Counted from the stretch's first letter, positions 7,563-15,573 are shown. The stretch is 30,259 nt of DNA from CABMGU01 sp035292785 (GCA_035292785.1 DATDPK010000056.1:1-30259), one strand, 5' to 3'. The notes: generated by a model not told the origin, from the letters alone. Made by a program: numbers and translations.

Positions 7563-8642
7563 TCAAAACAAATGCCTTGCAAAAAATAAAAGCTTCGGCT
7601 GAGCAAAAGCAAGCTTCCATAAAAACCTGGAAGGATACTCGCGCGGGTAATCGAACAAGACCTTCTTGACCTTCGGAGAATTCATCCAACGCACCAAACG
7701 CTCATATTCGCTGTCAGAAAATTTGTCAAGAGTGTTTCTCAACTTTTCGTGAATCCACAATTCACGGCGCAAAGGCTTCAGCATCCTGGAATAATTCTTA
7801 TTTTTCATAATTGATTCAGCCAAGACTTTCGCACTCCACATTCCTGTGATAATGCCTCCGCCTGTAGTGTTCTTGCACAAGCCGGCAGCATCGCCGACCA
7901 AAAAAATATTATCTTTCTGGACGTTTTTCGCGCCATCATAGATAGGAATAGGGCCTGCCTGGCGCTCAACAATCTCTCCGCCGAGCTTTTCTTTCAGCAA
8001 TTCAAAATATTTATACACGTGCTTTTGGGTTGCAACGCCAGCGCGGGCGTGGGTAGAACTTTCAGGAACAACCCAGGCAAAAAAACCAGGAGCCATACTG
8101 CCAAAAAAAGTAGTAAACCATTTGGAATCAAAACTTCCCTTGAAAGTTGCCTGCGAGCCAATATAATATTGCCTGCCGTCCAGCAAGCCAGCAGCCCTGC
8201 CAACAGCAGAAAAAGGGCCGTCAGCACCAATCAATATATCGTATTCCTGCTTGATTTCCGCATCACTATACTTGAAAACAGCAACATTATCCTTCATCCC
8301 AACAAACTTATGCCTGACAAAATATTTTGCACCAACACTTTCAGCCTTTTTCATCAAAAAAGTATCAAACTTTTCACGACAGATAACCCATTCCTTCAAG
8401 GGAATATCGGTAATACTGCCGCTTGGAGCAGTAACGCGCACACCATCCAAAGTATTCACGATATAAGAATCGTCCTTTTCAACAAATTCAAACAACGCTT
8501 TTGTAACAATTCCGGTGCACTGAATCGGCCTTCCGACTAATGGATGCTCTTCAAACACAGAAACATCAAAGCCTGCTTTTGCAAGATGATAAGCAGCAGT
8601 GCTTCCAGCAGGGCCTGCACCAACAATTACAACTTTCGCCAT
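7563..8642 (-). CDS. Geranylgeranyl reductase family flavoprotein
   Basis: A 359-residue FAD-dependent oxidoreductase of the geranylgeranyl reductase family, which saturates isoprenoid double bonds in archaeal ether lipids or dolichol/polyprenyl carriers. The N terminus MAKVVIVGAGPAGSTAAYHL carries the GxGxxG dinucleotide-binding motif. The conserved P-x-CTG segment appears as RPIQCTGIV. The internal signature FLVGDAAGLCKNTTGGGI binds FAD, and IGADGPFSAVGRAAG is the usual middle motif. I chose ATG 8642 over a GTG at 8660, because 8642 starts the Rossmann strand directly and is 27 bases from a TATA box. Whether it acts on membrane lipids or on dolichol cannot be told; the glycosylation neighbourhood would suit either. 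Confidence 0.9.
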   Translation of the reverse strand: MAKVVIVGAGPAGSTAAYHLAKAGFDVSVFEEHPLVGRPIQCTGIVTKALFEFVEKDDSYIVNTLDGVRVTAPSGSITDIPLKEWVICREKFDTFLMKKAESVGAKYFVRHKFVGMKDNVAVFKYSDAEIKQEYDILIGADGPFSAVGRAAGLLDGRQYYIGSQATFKGSFDSKWFTTFFGSMAPGFFAWVVPESSTHARAGVATQKHVYKYFELLKEKLGGEIVERQAGPIPIYDGAKNVQKDNIFLVGDAAGLCKNTTGGGIITGMWSAKVLAESIMKNKNYSRMLKPLRRELWIHEKLRNTLDKFSDSEYERLVRWMNSPKVKKVLFDYPREYPSRFLWKLAFAQPKLLFFARHLF

Positions 8643-8663
8643 AAATGCAATATTTTGCACTCG

Positions 8664-8674
8664 ATATTTATAAG
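8664..8674 (-). promoter_or_regulatory. TATA box of geranylgeranyl reductase gene
   Basis: On the minus strand CTTATAAATAT is centred about 27 bases before ATG 8642. The distance decides between the ATG and the upstream GTG at 8660. Confidence 0.6.
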
Positions 8675-8709
8675 TTTCAGTTTGTTTTAGTTGCTACTGC
8701 GGGATAGTT

Positions 8710-8766
8710 ACAAAGCGAAAGTTTTAAATAGAGGGGGCGATTGTCATAAACAATATTATAGGGGGT
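8710..8766 (+). promoter_or_regulatory. BRE/TATA promoter with GGGGGT ribosome-binding leader
   Basis: ACAAAGCGAAAG followed by TTTTAAATA (to 8730) is a strong BRE-TATA arrangement. Transcription should start near 8752, leaving a short leader with GGGGGT at 8761-8766, four bases before ATG 8771. The same CAAAGCGAAAG element recurs at 23750-23760. Confidence 0.6.
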
Positions 8767-8770
8767 ACAA

Positions 8771-9769
8771 ATGATCAAGAAATTTCTATCAAAGGCAGCA
8801 GGTTCAGTATTAGCAATAGCAGCACTAGCATCACAAGCAAGAGCACAGGGATACGAACACAGTTCAAGCGAACAAAGTTCAGAAACACGAACAACAGACC
8901 TTTCACAAGAAGATCACACTCGAAGAGAATCAAGAGGACCATTACAAGCTTATTTGGGAACATTAGGATACGCAACACCAACAAACTGGGGTGTTGAAGC
9001 AAACGGAAGAGTGAGCTTAAGATTGGGTTCAGACCGCGTTCTTTCACGATTGAGGGCAAACCTTTATGCAAATTCTGCATTTGAACAAACAAGTGTTGAG
9101 AGCGCTCCAGACCTTACAACTGAAAGTTTGGAAGGCGGACTCGGAATTGGAATAAACTTAGGAAGAACAAGACAGGTTTACATTGAACCGATAGTGTTTG
9201 CAGAAGCGCAAAAATACCTTGACAATGTTGAATTAGATGCAAATATTGTCCGAGTTGGATTAAGATTCAGCACGATTTTACCGACGAGAACAAGAGTGAC
9301 TCTTGAAGGACTGACAGACGTGTTTGGAGAATACGACGGAAATTTAAGCAATGGCCTTCCAGTTGAAGGAGACGTAACAAGACACTCAGCAAGGGCAAGC
9401 ATTGCACAAGTTCTCGCACGAAACCAAAAAGGTGCATGGCTTTATGCAACAGCAGATGGAAAAATAGAAAGATTTGACTTTGATGGTTTGAGAGATTACA
9501 CATCTGCATCAGTAAGAGCAGGACTTGACTTTGTAATCAAAACAGCAGGACAAGAATTCCACGTAATGCCATCTGTAAGGCACACCTGGCAAAACACAGA
9601 ATATCCACTAACTGACACAGAATCAAGACGACAAATCACAAAGCCAGAACTTGCAATCCAGTGGAGGCCATCTGACAAGGTAAGCTTGTCAGCTTCAGTC
9701 GGCTATCAAACCGGCGACGTGGAAAAAGGCGTTACAGGAAGCGCGTCAATTAGATACGATATTAAATAG
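8771..9769 (+). CDS. Secreted beta-barrel-like protein of unknown function
   Basis: I do not recognise the family. The 332-residue protein has a clear signal peptide (MIKKFLSKAAGSVLAIAALA, then SQARA before Q26) and a polar Ser/Glu/Thr linker at about 26-57. The rest is almost entirely short alternating polar/hydrophobic segments separated by Gly/Asp/Asn turns. Examples are WGVEANGRVSLRLG, LEGGLGIGINLG, TSASVRAGLDFVIK, KVSLSASVGYQTG and GVTGSASIRYDI. I count about 14 such candidate strands, the pattern of bacterial outer-membrane barrels. No Cys and no hydrophobic membrane helix is seen after the signal. It is preceded by an archaeal-type promoter, so contamination by a bacterial contig is unlikely at this spot. 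It heads a run of surface-protein genes. A secreted soluble beta-sandwich is the alternative. Confidence 0.8.
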   Translation: MIKKFLSKAAGSVLAIAALASQARAQGYEHSSSEQSSETRTTDLSQEDHTRRESRGPLQAYLGTLGYATPTNWGVEANGRVSLRLGSDRVLSRLRANLYANSAFEQTSVESAPDLTTESLEGGLGIGINLGRTRQVYIEPIVFAEAQKYLDNVELDANIVRVGLRFSTILPTRTRVTLEGLTDVFGEYDGNLSNGLPVEGDVTRHSARASIAQVLARNQKGAWLYATADGKIERFDFDGLRDYTSASVRAGLDFVIKTAGQEFHVMPSVRHTWQNTEYPLTDTESRRQITKPELAIQWRPSDKVSLSASVGYQTGDVEKGVTGSASIRYDIK

Positions 9770-9776
9770 ACGCAAG

Positions 9777-9846
9777 CTTTAAATATTAGTGCCACTTGCC
9801 AGTGAACATAGAGTGTTAGTACGCTCACAGCAAAACATTAGGGGGT
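9777..9846 (+). promoter_or_regulatory. Promoter and GGGGGT leader of the surface lipoprotein gene
   Basis: CTTTAAATATT at 9777-9787 is a TATA box, and transcription should begin near 9808. GGGGGT at 9841-9846 lies ten bases before ATG 9857. A small CACT/AGTG inverted repeat (around 9793-9804) lies between TATA box and start site. Confidence 0.5.
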
Positions 9847-9856
9847 AACAGAGAAA

Positions 9857-10783
9857 ATGAAATATCTAACCAACATCGCATATGCTACCATTTTAGCAGC
9901 TGCAACTGCATTCACAGGCTGCGCAGAATTGCCACTTTCAGTAAGACTTGGAGAACACAAAGCAACTCTTGACGAAATCGCAAAAGACGGTTCAGTAGCA
10001 AAACCAGCAAAAACAGAAACTGGATGCACAGAAAACGAATACAGCAAATTGCTCGAATTGAGAAAAGAATTGAAAGAGCTTGCATCTGCAAAGAAAGACA
10101 AAGACGACCAGACAGCATACGATGCACTTGTAACAAGAGCAAATGCAATGGTTGACGCAATATCAGCAAATGAAACAGTACAGGCACACTTGCTGATTGA
10201 AGCAAGACGAAACCCGCAGACAAAAACTGCAATCTACGGAGCAAAACAAGGAGAGCCATTGACACTTACAGGCACATTGACACAGCTGAGTCAATACATA
10301 ACCACAGCTGACGATGCATTGAAAGTTGCGCAATACATTGCTTCAGCAAAAGAAATGGGCTACAACAGCCAGCCAGACCCTGCAGAACTGATGGAAAACT
10401 CAGTTGAAGTAAGACAAGCAAAGCGAAAAGAGCTTGTTGAACAATTTGTTCCAACAGAAGGCTGGACAACACAAGGCAGAGTTTTGGACAAAGAAACAAT
10501 TTTACTATGGCTTGACGGCAACCGAGAAAACGGCGAAATAGAAAACATGCGCCTTGTCTTCACAGTAGGCGGAGACACAAAAGTTGGAGAAAAGCCAGCT
10601 GAAACTGCACTTGCAGCTCAGCCAACAGTTCAACCAACCGAAACTGCACCTACAGCACAGCCAACTGAACAGCCAACAGTTCAACCAACTGAAACTGCAC
10701 CAGCAGAACAACCAGTTAAAAGTCCATTGGACAGGCTTCCTGTACCTGGCGAAAACCAGCCATTGCCTGGAGAGCACAAATAA
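9857..10783 (+). CDS. Surface lipoprotein with Thr/Pro/Gln-rich C-terminal stalk
   Basis: Unrecognised 308-residue exported protein. The N terminus is a lipoprotein-type signal ending AATAFTGC, with Cys22 as the likely lipid anchor; Phe at -3 is slightly off the usual Leu. Residues 23-250 are mostly helical, including a Lys/Glu-rich segment around 65-85 (LLELRKELKELASAKKDKDD). One further Cys lies at 57. Residues 253-286 are a low-complexity stalk of Ala-Gln-Pro-Thr-Val units encoded by a near-exact 32-base repeat. The tail is Pro-rich (PVPGENQPLPGEHK). Such stalks usually lift a domain above the surface or serve as a glycosylation region, but here the stalk is at the free end. It has its own promoter and a GGGGGT ribosome-binding site like the preceding gene, suggesting matched expression. 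Confidence 0.8.
   Translation: MKYLTNIAYATILAAATAFTGCAELPLSVRLGEHKATLDEIAKDGSVAKPAKTETGCTENEYSKLLELRKELKELASAKKDKDDQTAYDALVTRANAMVDAISANETVQAHLLIEARRNPQTKTAIYGAKQGEPLTLTGTLTQLSQYITTADDALKVAQYIASAKEMGYNSQPDPAELMENSVEVRQAKRKELVEQFVPTEGWTTQGRVLDKETILLWLDGNRENGEIENMRLVFTVGGDTKVGEKPAETALAAQPTVQPTETAPTAQPTEQPTVQPTETAPAEQPVKSPLDRLPVPGENQPLPGEHK
10619..10701 (+). repeat. Direct 32-base repeat in lipoprotein stalk
   Basis: Two copies of a 32-base unit, at 10619-10650 and 10670-10701, differ at one base (CCG versus CCT context). Each encodes Gln-Pro-Thr-Val-Gln-Pro-Thr-Glu-Thr-Ala-Pro. The 51-base spacing keeps the reading frame, so slippage or recombination could change stalk length without a frameshift. 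Confidence 0.8.
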
Positions 10784-10797
10784 TTTTTTTATTTTTA
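10784..10797 (+). terminator. T-rich putative terminator
   Basis: TTTTTTTATTTTT directly follows the lipoprotein stop codon. Archaeal termination commonly uses such T-runs without a hairpin. Read-through into the gene at 10813 would still be needed, because I see no separate promoter for that gene. Confidence 0.4.
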
Positions 10798-10812
10798 ACT
10801 AAGAGGTTTTAA

Positions 10813-11820
10813 ATGACAAAAACAAAATCAATCTTACCATTCATTTCTTTGCTAATAATTGTTACAGTAGCATTAACTCCATTAATCACTGCTGAATTCG
10901 ACGGCGGTTTTGATGGGGGCGGCTTCGACGGAGGCTTTGACGGTGGAGGCTTTGATGGCGGATTCGACGGCGGAGGCCTTGATGGAGGCTTTGATGGCGG
11001 CGGATTTGACGGCGGTTTTGACGGCGGAAGCGATGATGGTGGATTTGGCGGAGACAGCTATGACGGCTACCCAGATCCAACAGGTGATTTCCCAGAACCA
11101 GGACCAGGAGACTTTGACCCAATACCAGGACCTTCAGGACCAGCAACACCACCAGAACCAAGCGACACACCATTCCCGCCAGACCCATTTCCAGCAGGAC
11201 CAAAATGGAACACGCTCACAGACAAAACAATATATCAAGCAAGCAGAGACAACACAATAGTATATTCAAACCTTGCACTGGAATGCACAGACACAAAGGC
11301 AACAACAGTCTCTGTAGCAAGCACACACTCAAAATTCAACCTCGCATTCCTCGGATATGATTTGGTAATACAAAATCTTGACCCGTTCTTTGTAGGCACA
11401 GAAAAATTAACAGTTGACTGCAATGGATTGAAGGCAAGCTTCAATTTGAACGTCATACCATATACATCACAACCAAGACCAACAGAAACAGATGGAGATG
11501 ACATAGGTGTTTTCATAGGAACAATCAGAATACCAAATGCATACGATTCAATGGCTGGTGAATCTGTCCCAGTAACAATAACAATCGAGAACAACGGAGA
11601 CAAGAAACTCGAAAATGTCGAAGTCACTGTTGTAATCCAAGATTTGGCAATACGCGCAAGCGCAGGGCCATTTGACCTTTCAGTAAACAAGAAAGCCAGC
11701 AAAACACTCCTGATAGAACTTCCAGAAGATGTTGAGCCAGGCACATACTATGCAAGAGTCTCGATAAACAGCGGTTCTGTGCATAGAGTAAAACACAGAG
11801 ATATTGAAGTGATAGCGTAG
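10813..11820 (+). CDS. Secreted protein with FDGGFDGGG repeats, Pro-rich linker and Ig-like domain
   Basis: Unrecognised 335-residue exported protein. Residues 1-27 form a signal peptide (ILPFISLLIIVTVALTPLITA). Residues 29-73 are five 9-residue repeats of FDGGFDGGG type, followed by a variant Asp/Gly/Tyr stretch to about residue 86. Residues 87-130 are a Pro/Asp-rich linker (PEPGPGDFDPIPGPSGP). Residues 135-335 look like two beta-sandwich domains. The last has VPVTITIENNGDKKLENVEVTVVI and PGTYYARVSI, typical of CARDB-like Ig domains. There is no membrane anchor or lipobox, so the protein is either released or held by interaction with other surface proteins. GAGGT at 10801-10806 is a ribosome-binding site, and it is likely co-transcribed with the lipoprotein gene 29 bases upstream. 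Confidence 0.82.
   Translation: MTKTKSILPFISLLIIVTVALTPLITAEFDGGFDGGGFDGGFDGGGFDGGFDGGGLDGGFDGGGFDGGFDGGSDDGGFGGDSYDGYPDPTGDFPEPGPGDFDPIPGPSGPATPPEPSDTPFPPDPFPAGPKWNTLTDKTIYQASRDNTIVYSNLALECTDTKATTVSVASTHSKFNLAFLGYDLVIQNLDPFFVGTEKLTVDCNGLKASFNLNVIPYTSQPRPTETDGDDIGVFIGTIRIPNAYDSMAGESVPVTITIENNGDKKLENVEVTVVIQDLAIRASAGPFDLSVNKKASKTLLIELPEDVEPGTYYARVSINSGSVHRVKHRDIEVIA
10897..11031 (+). repeat. Five tandem 27-base repeats encoding FDGGFDGGG
   Basis: Five in-frame 27-base units run without gaps. The encoded units are FDGGFDGGG three times, then LDGGFDGGG and FDGGFDGGS. Synonymous bases vary between copies (GGC/GGT/GGA/GGG), so the peptide is conserved more strongly than the DNA, arguing for selection on the protein repeat. 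Confidence 0.9.
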
Positions 11821-11936
11821 AAAGGTTTATATATTAGTTGTCATCTCATAGTGACAGTGGGTAACAACCACTCCAACATAGAAAAATTTAAGTAGCGGGA
11901 CGATGTCCTGAAGATAAAATTGGGGGTTAATTAAAG
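11821..11936 (+). promoter_or_regulatory. Double promoter and structured leader before the S-layer-like gene
   Basis: Two TATA-like boxes are present: GTTTATATATT at 11825-11835 and AATTTAAGTA at 11885-11894. Between them TGTCA-TGACA forms a small inverted repeat. CGGGAC-GAT-GTCCTG (11896-11910) could form a six-pair hairpin in the longer transcript. GGGGG at 11922-11926 is the ribosome-binding site for ATG 11937. Confidence 0.5.
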
Positions 11937-13160
11937 ATGAAGGCAATAAAAGCAATCCTAGCATTGGCAATCGTTCTATCACTTGTAGGAATAGTCCAAG
12001 CACTTCCAGTCACAATAAATGAAGTAGAGATTGATGACACAGTAATACAACCAAGCGCAGTAAACAGATTAGACCTTGAAAGAGGAGAAGAATACGACGT
12101 ACGCGTCAAATTAACTCCTATAGCAAACATCGACAATGTAGAAGTAAGAGTCTTTATCTCAGGATACGAATTCAATGATGTCGAGGAAATAAGCGACAAA
12201 ACAACTGTATTTGACGCAGACGCAAACGTCACTTATGTAAAGAAATTCACAATAAAAATACCAGACGAAGTTGACGAAGACGACTACAAACTCAGAGTAA
12301 TTATAAGCGACAGGTTCAACGACGAATTATTGCAAAGCTACAATCTCAAAATAGACGTTCCAAGAAACGCACTCACAATTGAAGACGTTGTTCTCAGCCC
12401 TTCAAACACGGTAAAGGCAGGAAGCGCATTATTGGCAACTGTCCGTGTTGAAAACAAAGGAGAAAAATCACAGGACGATGTCAAAGTCACAGTAAGCATA
12501 CCAGCACTTGGCATAAGCGGAACAGAATACATAGAAGAAATAGACAATGACGACGAGGAAGAAGAAACAGAAGAAATATTCCTCAGAATACCAAGATGCA
12601 CAAAAGCAGGAAGCTATGACGTAAACGTAGATGTTGAATACTCACAAAACCACAGAAAAGTCTCACAGAAAAAGACAATCTCTGTATTAGAAGATGAAAC
12701 CTGTGACGATGAACAGCCAAAGACCACAATCACATTAGGCAACCAAATGCAGAATGTAATGGGCGGCCAGACAGCAGTATTCCCAATAACAGTGACAAAT
12801 GCAGGCAGAACAAGCAAAACATTTGTCGTAACAGTTCCAAGCTCAGACTGGGCAACAGTAACAATGACGCCAACAAGCACATTGGTTGTACCAGCAGGAA
12901 CAACACAAACAGTATTTGTAAACGTTGCAGTTGGAGAAGACACACCATCAGGTGCACACTCACTAACAGCAACAGTAACCTCAGGCACCCAAACAGTGCA
13001 GGAGCTAACCCTGACATCAAACGTCACAAAGCAGACATCAGGCCTAAAAGGAGTATTTGAAGTTGTACTCATAGTGCTTGTCGTACTGCTTGTAATCATA
13101 GGAATTGTCATCGGCATAGGTCACTACAGAAACAGAGACCAGGCTGAAACGTATTACTAA
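11937..13160 (+). CDS. Membrane-anchored Ig-like surface protein (putative S-layer-type)
   Basis: A 407-residue type I membrane protein. It has a signal peptide (AILALAIVLSLVGIVQA, cleavage near residue 22), three beta-sandwich domains at about 25-140, 145-250 and 265-360, and a strong membrane helix at about 371-395 (VVLIVLVVLLVIIGIVIGIG). It ends in a short cytoplasmic tail, HYRNRDQAETYY. The third domain (SKTFVVTVPSSDWATVTMTP, then VPAGTTQTVFVNV) resembles the NEW3-type Ig domain and closely matches a domain of the next gene. Acidic stretches such as DNDDEEEETEE resemble metal-binding or salt-adapted surfaces. Archaeal proteins with this design are often annotated as putative S-layer proteins, but lattice formation is not shown. 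Double promoter and ribosome-binding site suggest high, regulated expression. Confidence 0.85.
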   Translation: MKAIKAILALAIVLSLVGIVQALPVTINEVEIDDTVIQPSAVNRLDLERGEEYDVRVKLTPIANIDNVEVRVFISGYEFNDVEEISDKTTVFDADANVTYVKKFTIKIPDEVDEDDYKLRVIISDRFNDELLQSYNLKIDVPRNALTIEDVVLSPSNTVKAGSALLATVRVENKGEKSQDDVKVTVSIPALGISGTEYIEEIDNDDEEEETEEIFLRIPRCTKAGSYDVNVDVEYSQNHRKVSQKKTISVLEDETCDDEQPKTTITLGNQMQNVMGGQTAVFPITVTNAGRTSKTFVVTVPSSDWATVTMTPTSTLVVPAGTTQTVFVNVAVGEDTPSGAHSLTATVTSGTQTVQELTLTSNVTKQTSGLKGVFEVVLIVLVVLLVIIGIVIGIGHYRNRDQAETYY

Positions 13161-13174
13161 ATTTTTTCCTTTTT
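13161..13174 (+). terminator. T-rich putative terminator
   Basis: ATTTTTTCCTTTTT directly follows the S-layer-like gene stop. Only 11 bases separate it from the next ATG, so termination is probably partial and would lower expression of the downstream gene. Confidence 0.35.
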
Positions 13175-13185
13175 ACTGGGTCAAA

Positions 13186-15573
13186 ATGAGGCGAACAATA
13201 ATACTATTACTAATTGCCTTAATTCTTCCGAGCGCAAGCGCTCAAGATTTCTCAGCATTCGGCGACCAGACAATAGTGCTTAACCAATGCGATGCAACAA
13301 CAAGAACACTCAGCATACAAAACACTGCACAAGAAAGCACATCATATTCGATAAGCATTGACGGCGAAGGAGCAGACTTTGCAACATTCTCAGACCTGGC
13401 ATTTTCACTAAGCCCGGGACAAATAAAGCAAATAACAGCATTCTACAACATACCATGCAACAAAAGGCCAGGTGTTTATCCAGTTGAAATATACTTCAGC
13501 GACGGAAACATCGAAAAACTGCTTGAACAGCAAATAACAATCCAAGCACCAGACAACATCAATCTCACAACAACAGAAACAACAGTTGTCATTGCGCCGT
13601 GCGAAACAGCATCGTACAGCTTAACACTTAACAACCCGCTTAACCTGACAGAAATCTACACTCTAACAGCAGAAGGCCATCCAAATGTGCACATAAGCGA
13701 GCCGACAGCAGTAGTGTTTGGGCGCGAAACAAAGAACATAATCCTGTCAGTCACGCCAGAAGACTGCGCACAATCAGGCAAATTCAAAATAACAGCAGAA
13801 ATTGAAGCAGAAAAAACAGGACTGAACAAAGAAATTGAATTAGAACTCATCATAAAATCAACAGACATTCCATTAATAGCGTCAGGCGTATCCACGATAA
13901 GAACAGACTACACAGACAGCACAGCAGACTTAAGCATACAAAACACAGGCGACAGAAGCACAACATACCTGCTTGAAGTAGAAGGAGCAGACTGGGCAAG
14001 CATAACACCAGGAAGAATAACATTAAGCCCAGGACAAACACAAACAGTTGCACTAAGACTTGCGCCCGGGGAAGAAGTTCCAACAGCAACATATGCTCTT
14101 CTATTAACCGCAACAGTAGAACAAACAGGAATACAATACAGCAAAGACATCAGCATAAAACTAAAGCCGCAAACAGCATTTGAAAAGAATCCAATACCAG
14201 TCATTGCAGGAGCAGTAATAGCTCTGGCATTAATCATATGCGCAATATTCCTGATAAGATACATCAGAACCCCGAAATTCAAGCAAAAATGGGCAGCATG
14301 GAAAGCAAAGCGCGCACTATTGAAAAAACAAAGGCAGGCAAGACGCGCAGAAAAGAAAAAGCTCAGAGAACAGAAAAGACGGGAAAAATACCAGAAAAAA
14401 CTTGAAGAACAAAAGAAAAGACAAGAAAAAATAGCGGCAGAAAGAGCACGGCTAAAAGCACAAGTGGAAAAAGAATACAAAAAACAATACCACTTAGTCT
14501 CCAGAAAAGAAGTAATCAAAGGAGCACAAAAGAAAAACACACTCAAAATAGCAGCGCTAATACTCGGCGCTCTTGTTTTAGCAATACTCTTTGCAGCGCG
14601 AAACATTTTCGCAGCAAACATGCAATACATAATTGCTGGAATAGCAGTATTGCTTGTAATCTACATCGCAAAAAAACTGGCAAACTCACGCGTGATAAAA
14701 AAGAGCTGGAAACTCCTTCACGCAGGAAAAGAAATAGAGCTGAAATGCTGGAAAACAGGACTCTCACAAATAAGCCTGACAACAAAGGAAGCACTAAAAC
14801 AATTCCGCATACTAATCAGGAAAAGAAAAGCAAAAACAGCACCAAGCCCATACGTCTACCAAACAACAGAAATCAAAACAAACGTACCGCAAGATTCTAC
14901 CTCGCTCAGCGCAGCATACAGCATTCCAAAAAGCTGGCTCAAAAGAAATCAATTCTCAACAGAGGAGATGCGATTAGCAAGATATTCAAAACAAAAATGG
15001 CAGACAATACCGCTCACAAAAACAGGCGAAGACAAGAAAAACGTCTACTTCACAGCTGAAATAAAGACAACAGGCACATACAGTTTGTATGCAAAGCCAA
15101 GAAAGAAAATAGAACCAAAGCCAAAACTGGTGAATTACCTGATAGCACTCGCAGTAATAGCGGCAATTGCAATATTCATAGCGCCAAGACAAGATATAAA
15201 CTCCAAAGCAATACCGTCACAAACCTGGGAACAAGACAAAACACACAACATAGACCTAAGCCAATACTTCAACGACCCAGACGGAGACAAACTAACATTC
15301 ACAACAACAGAAACAAGCCACATAATAATTGAAATCATAGACAACACAGCATACCTGACGCCACAAACAGGCTGGACAGGAGAAGAACTAGTACGTTTCA
15401 TCGCTGATGACGGCAAAGGCGGAACAATAACAAGCAACAGCGTAAAACTCACAGTGAAAAACAGCTTGATACCAGCAAGCGCACAACCCTACATCGCGCT
15501 CATTGTAGGAATAATCGCAGTACTAATGCTTCTGTTCATAGTAAGAGATTTGACACGTTCTAAAAAAGCATAA
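13186..15573 (+). CDS. Multidomain membrane protein with Ig/NEW3-like, coiled-coil, PGF-pre-PGF-like and cadherin-like parts
   Basis: A 795-residue protein of unknown function. It has a signal peptide (1-19) and three Ig-like domains to about 327; the last (STTYLLEVEGADWASITPG) is homologous to a domain of the upstream gene. Membrane helix 1 is at about 338-359. A Lys/Arg/Glu-rich coiled coil fills 365-430, followed by helices 2 (about 452-470) and 3 (about 480-496). Residues 565-636 (AAYSIPKSWLKRN to TGTYSLYAKP) resemble the archaeal PGF-pre-PGF domain. Helix 4 is at 647-666. A cadherin-like domain (DLSQYFNDPDGDKLTFTTTE) fills 672-757, followed by helix 5 (768-786) and a basic tail. If the helices alternate, the PGF-like part is cytoplasmic and the cadherin-like part outside. 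Eleven bases follow the T-run after the previous gene; GGGTC is a weak ribosome-binding site. Confidence 0.82.
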   Translation: MRRTIILLLIALILPSASAQDFSAFGDQTIVLNQCDATTRTLSIQNTAQESTSYSISIDGEGADFATFSDLAFSLSPGQIKQITAFYNIPCNKRPGVYPVEIYFSDGNIEKLLEQQITIQAPDNINLTTTETTVVIAPCETASYSLTLNNPLNLTEIYTLTAEGHPNVHISEPTAVVFGRETKNIILSVTPEDCAQSGKFKITAEIEAEKTGLNKEIELELIIKSTDIPLIASGVSTIRTDYTDSTADLSIQNTGDRSTTYLLEVEGADWASITPGRITLSPGQTQTVALRLAPGEEVPTATYALLLTATVEQTGIQYSKDISIKLKPQTAFEKNPIPVIAGAVIALALIICAIFLIRYIRTPKFKQKWAAWKAKRALLKKQRQARRAEKKKLREQKRREKYQKKLEEQKKRQEKIAAERARLKAQVEKEYKKQYHLVSRKEVIKGAQKKNTLKIAALILGALVLAILFAARNIFAANMQYIIAGIAVLLVIYIAKKLANSRVIKKSWKLLHAGKEIELKCWKTGLSQISLTTKEALKQFRILIRKRKAKTAPSPYVYQTTEIKTNVPQDSTSLSAAYSIPKSWLKRNQFSTEEMRLARYSKQKWQTIPLTKTGEDKKNVYFTAEIKTTGTYSLYAKPRKKIEPKPKLVNYLIALAVIAAIAIFIAPRQDINSKAIPSQTWEQDKTHNIDLSQYFNDPDGDKLTFTTTETSHIIIEIIDNTAYLTPQTGWTGEELVRFIADDGKGGTITSNSVKLTVKNSLIPASAQPYIALIVGIIAVLMLLFIVRDLTRSKKA

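Noticed and set aside
10886..11260. Overlapping long open frames on both strands across the FDGG repeat region
   Set aside because: They are produced by the 27-base repeat in other frames. Only the plus-strand frame has a signal peptide, a ribosome-binding site and folded downstream domains.
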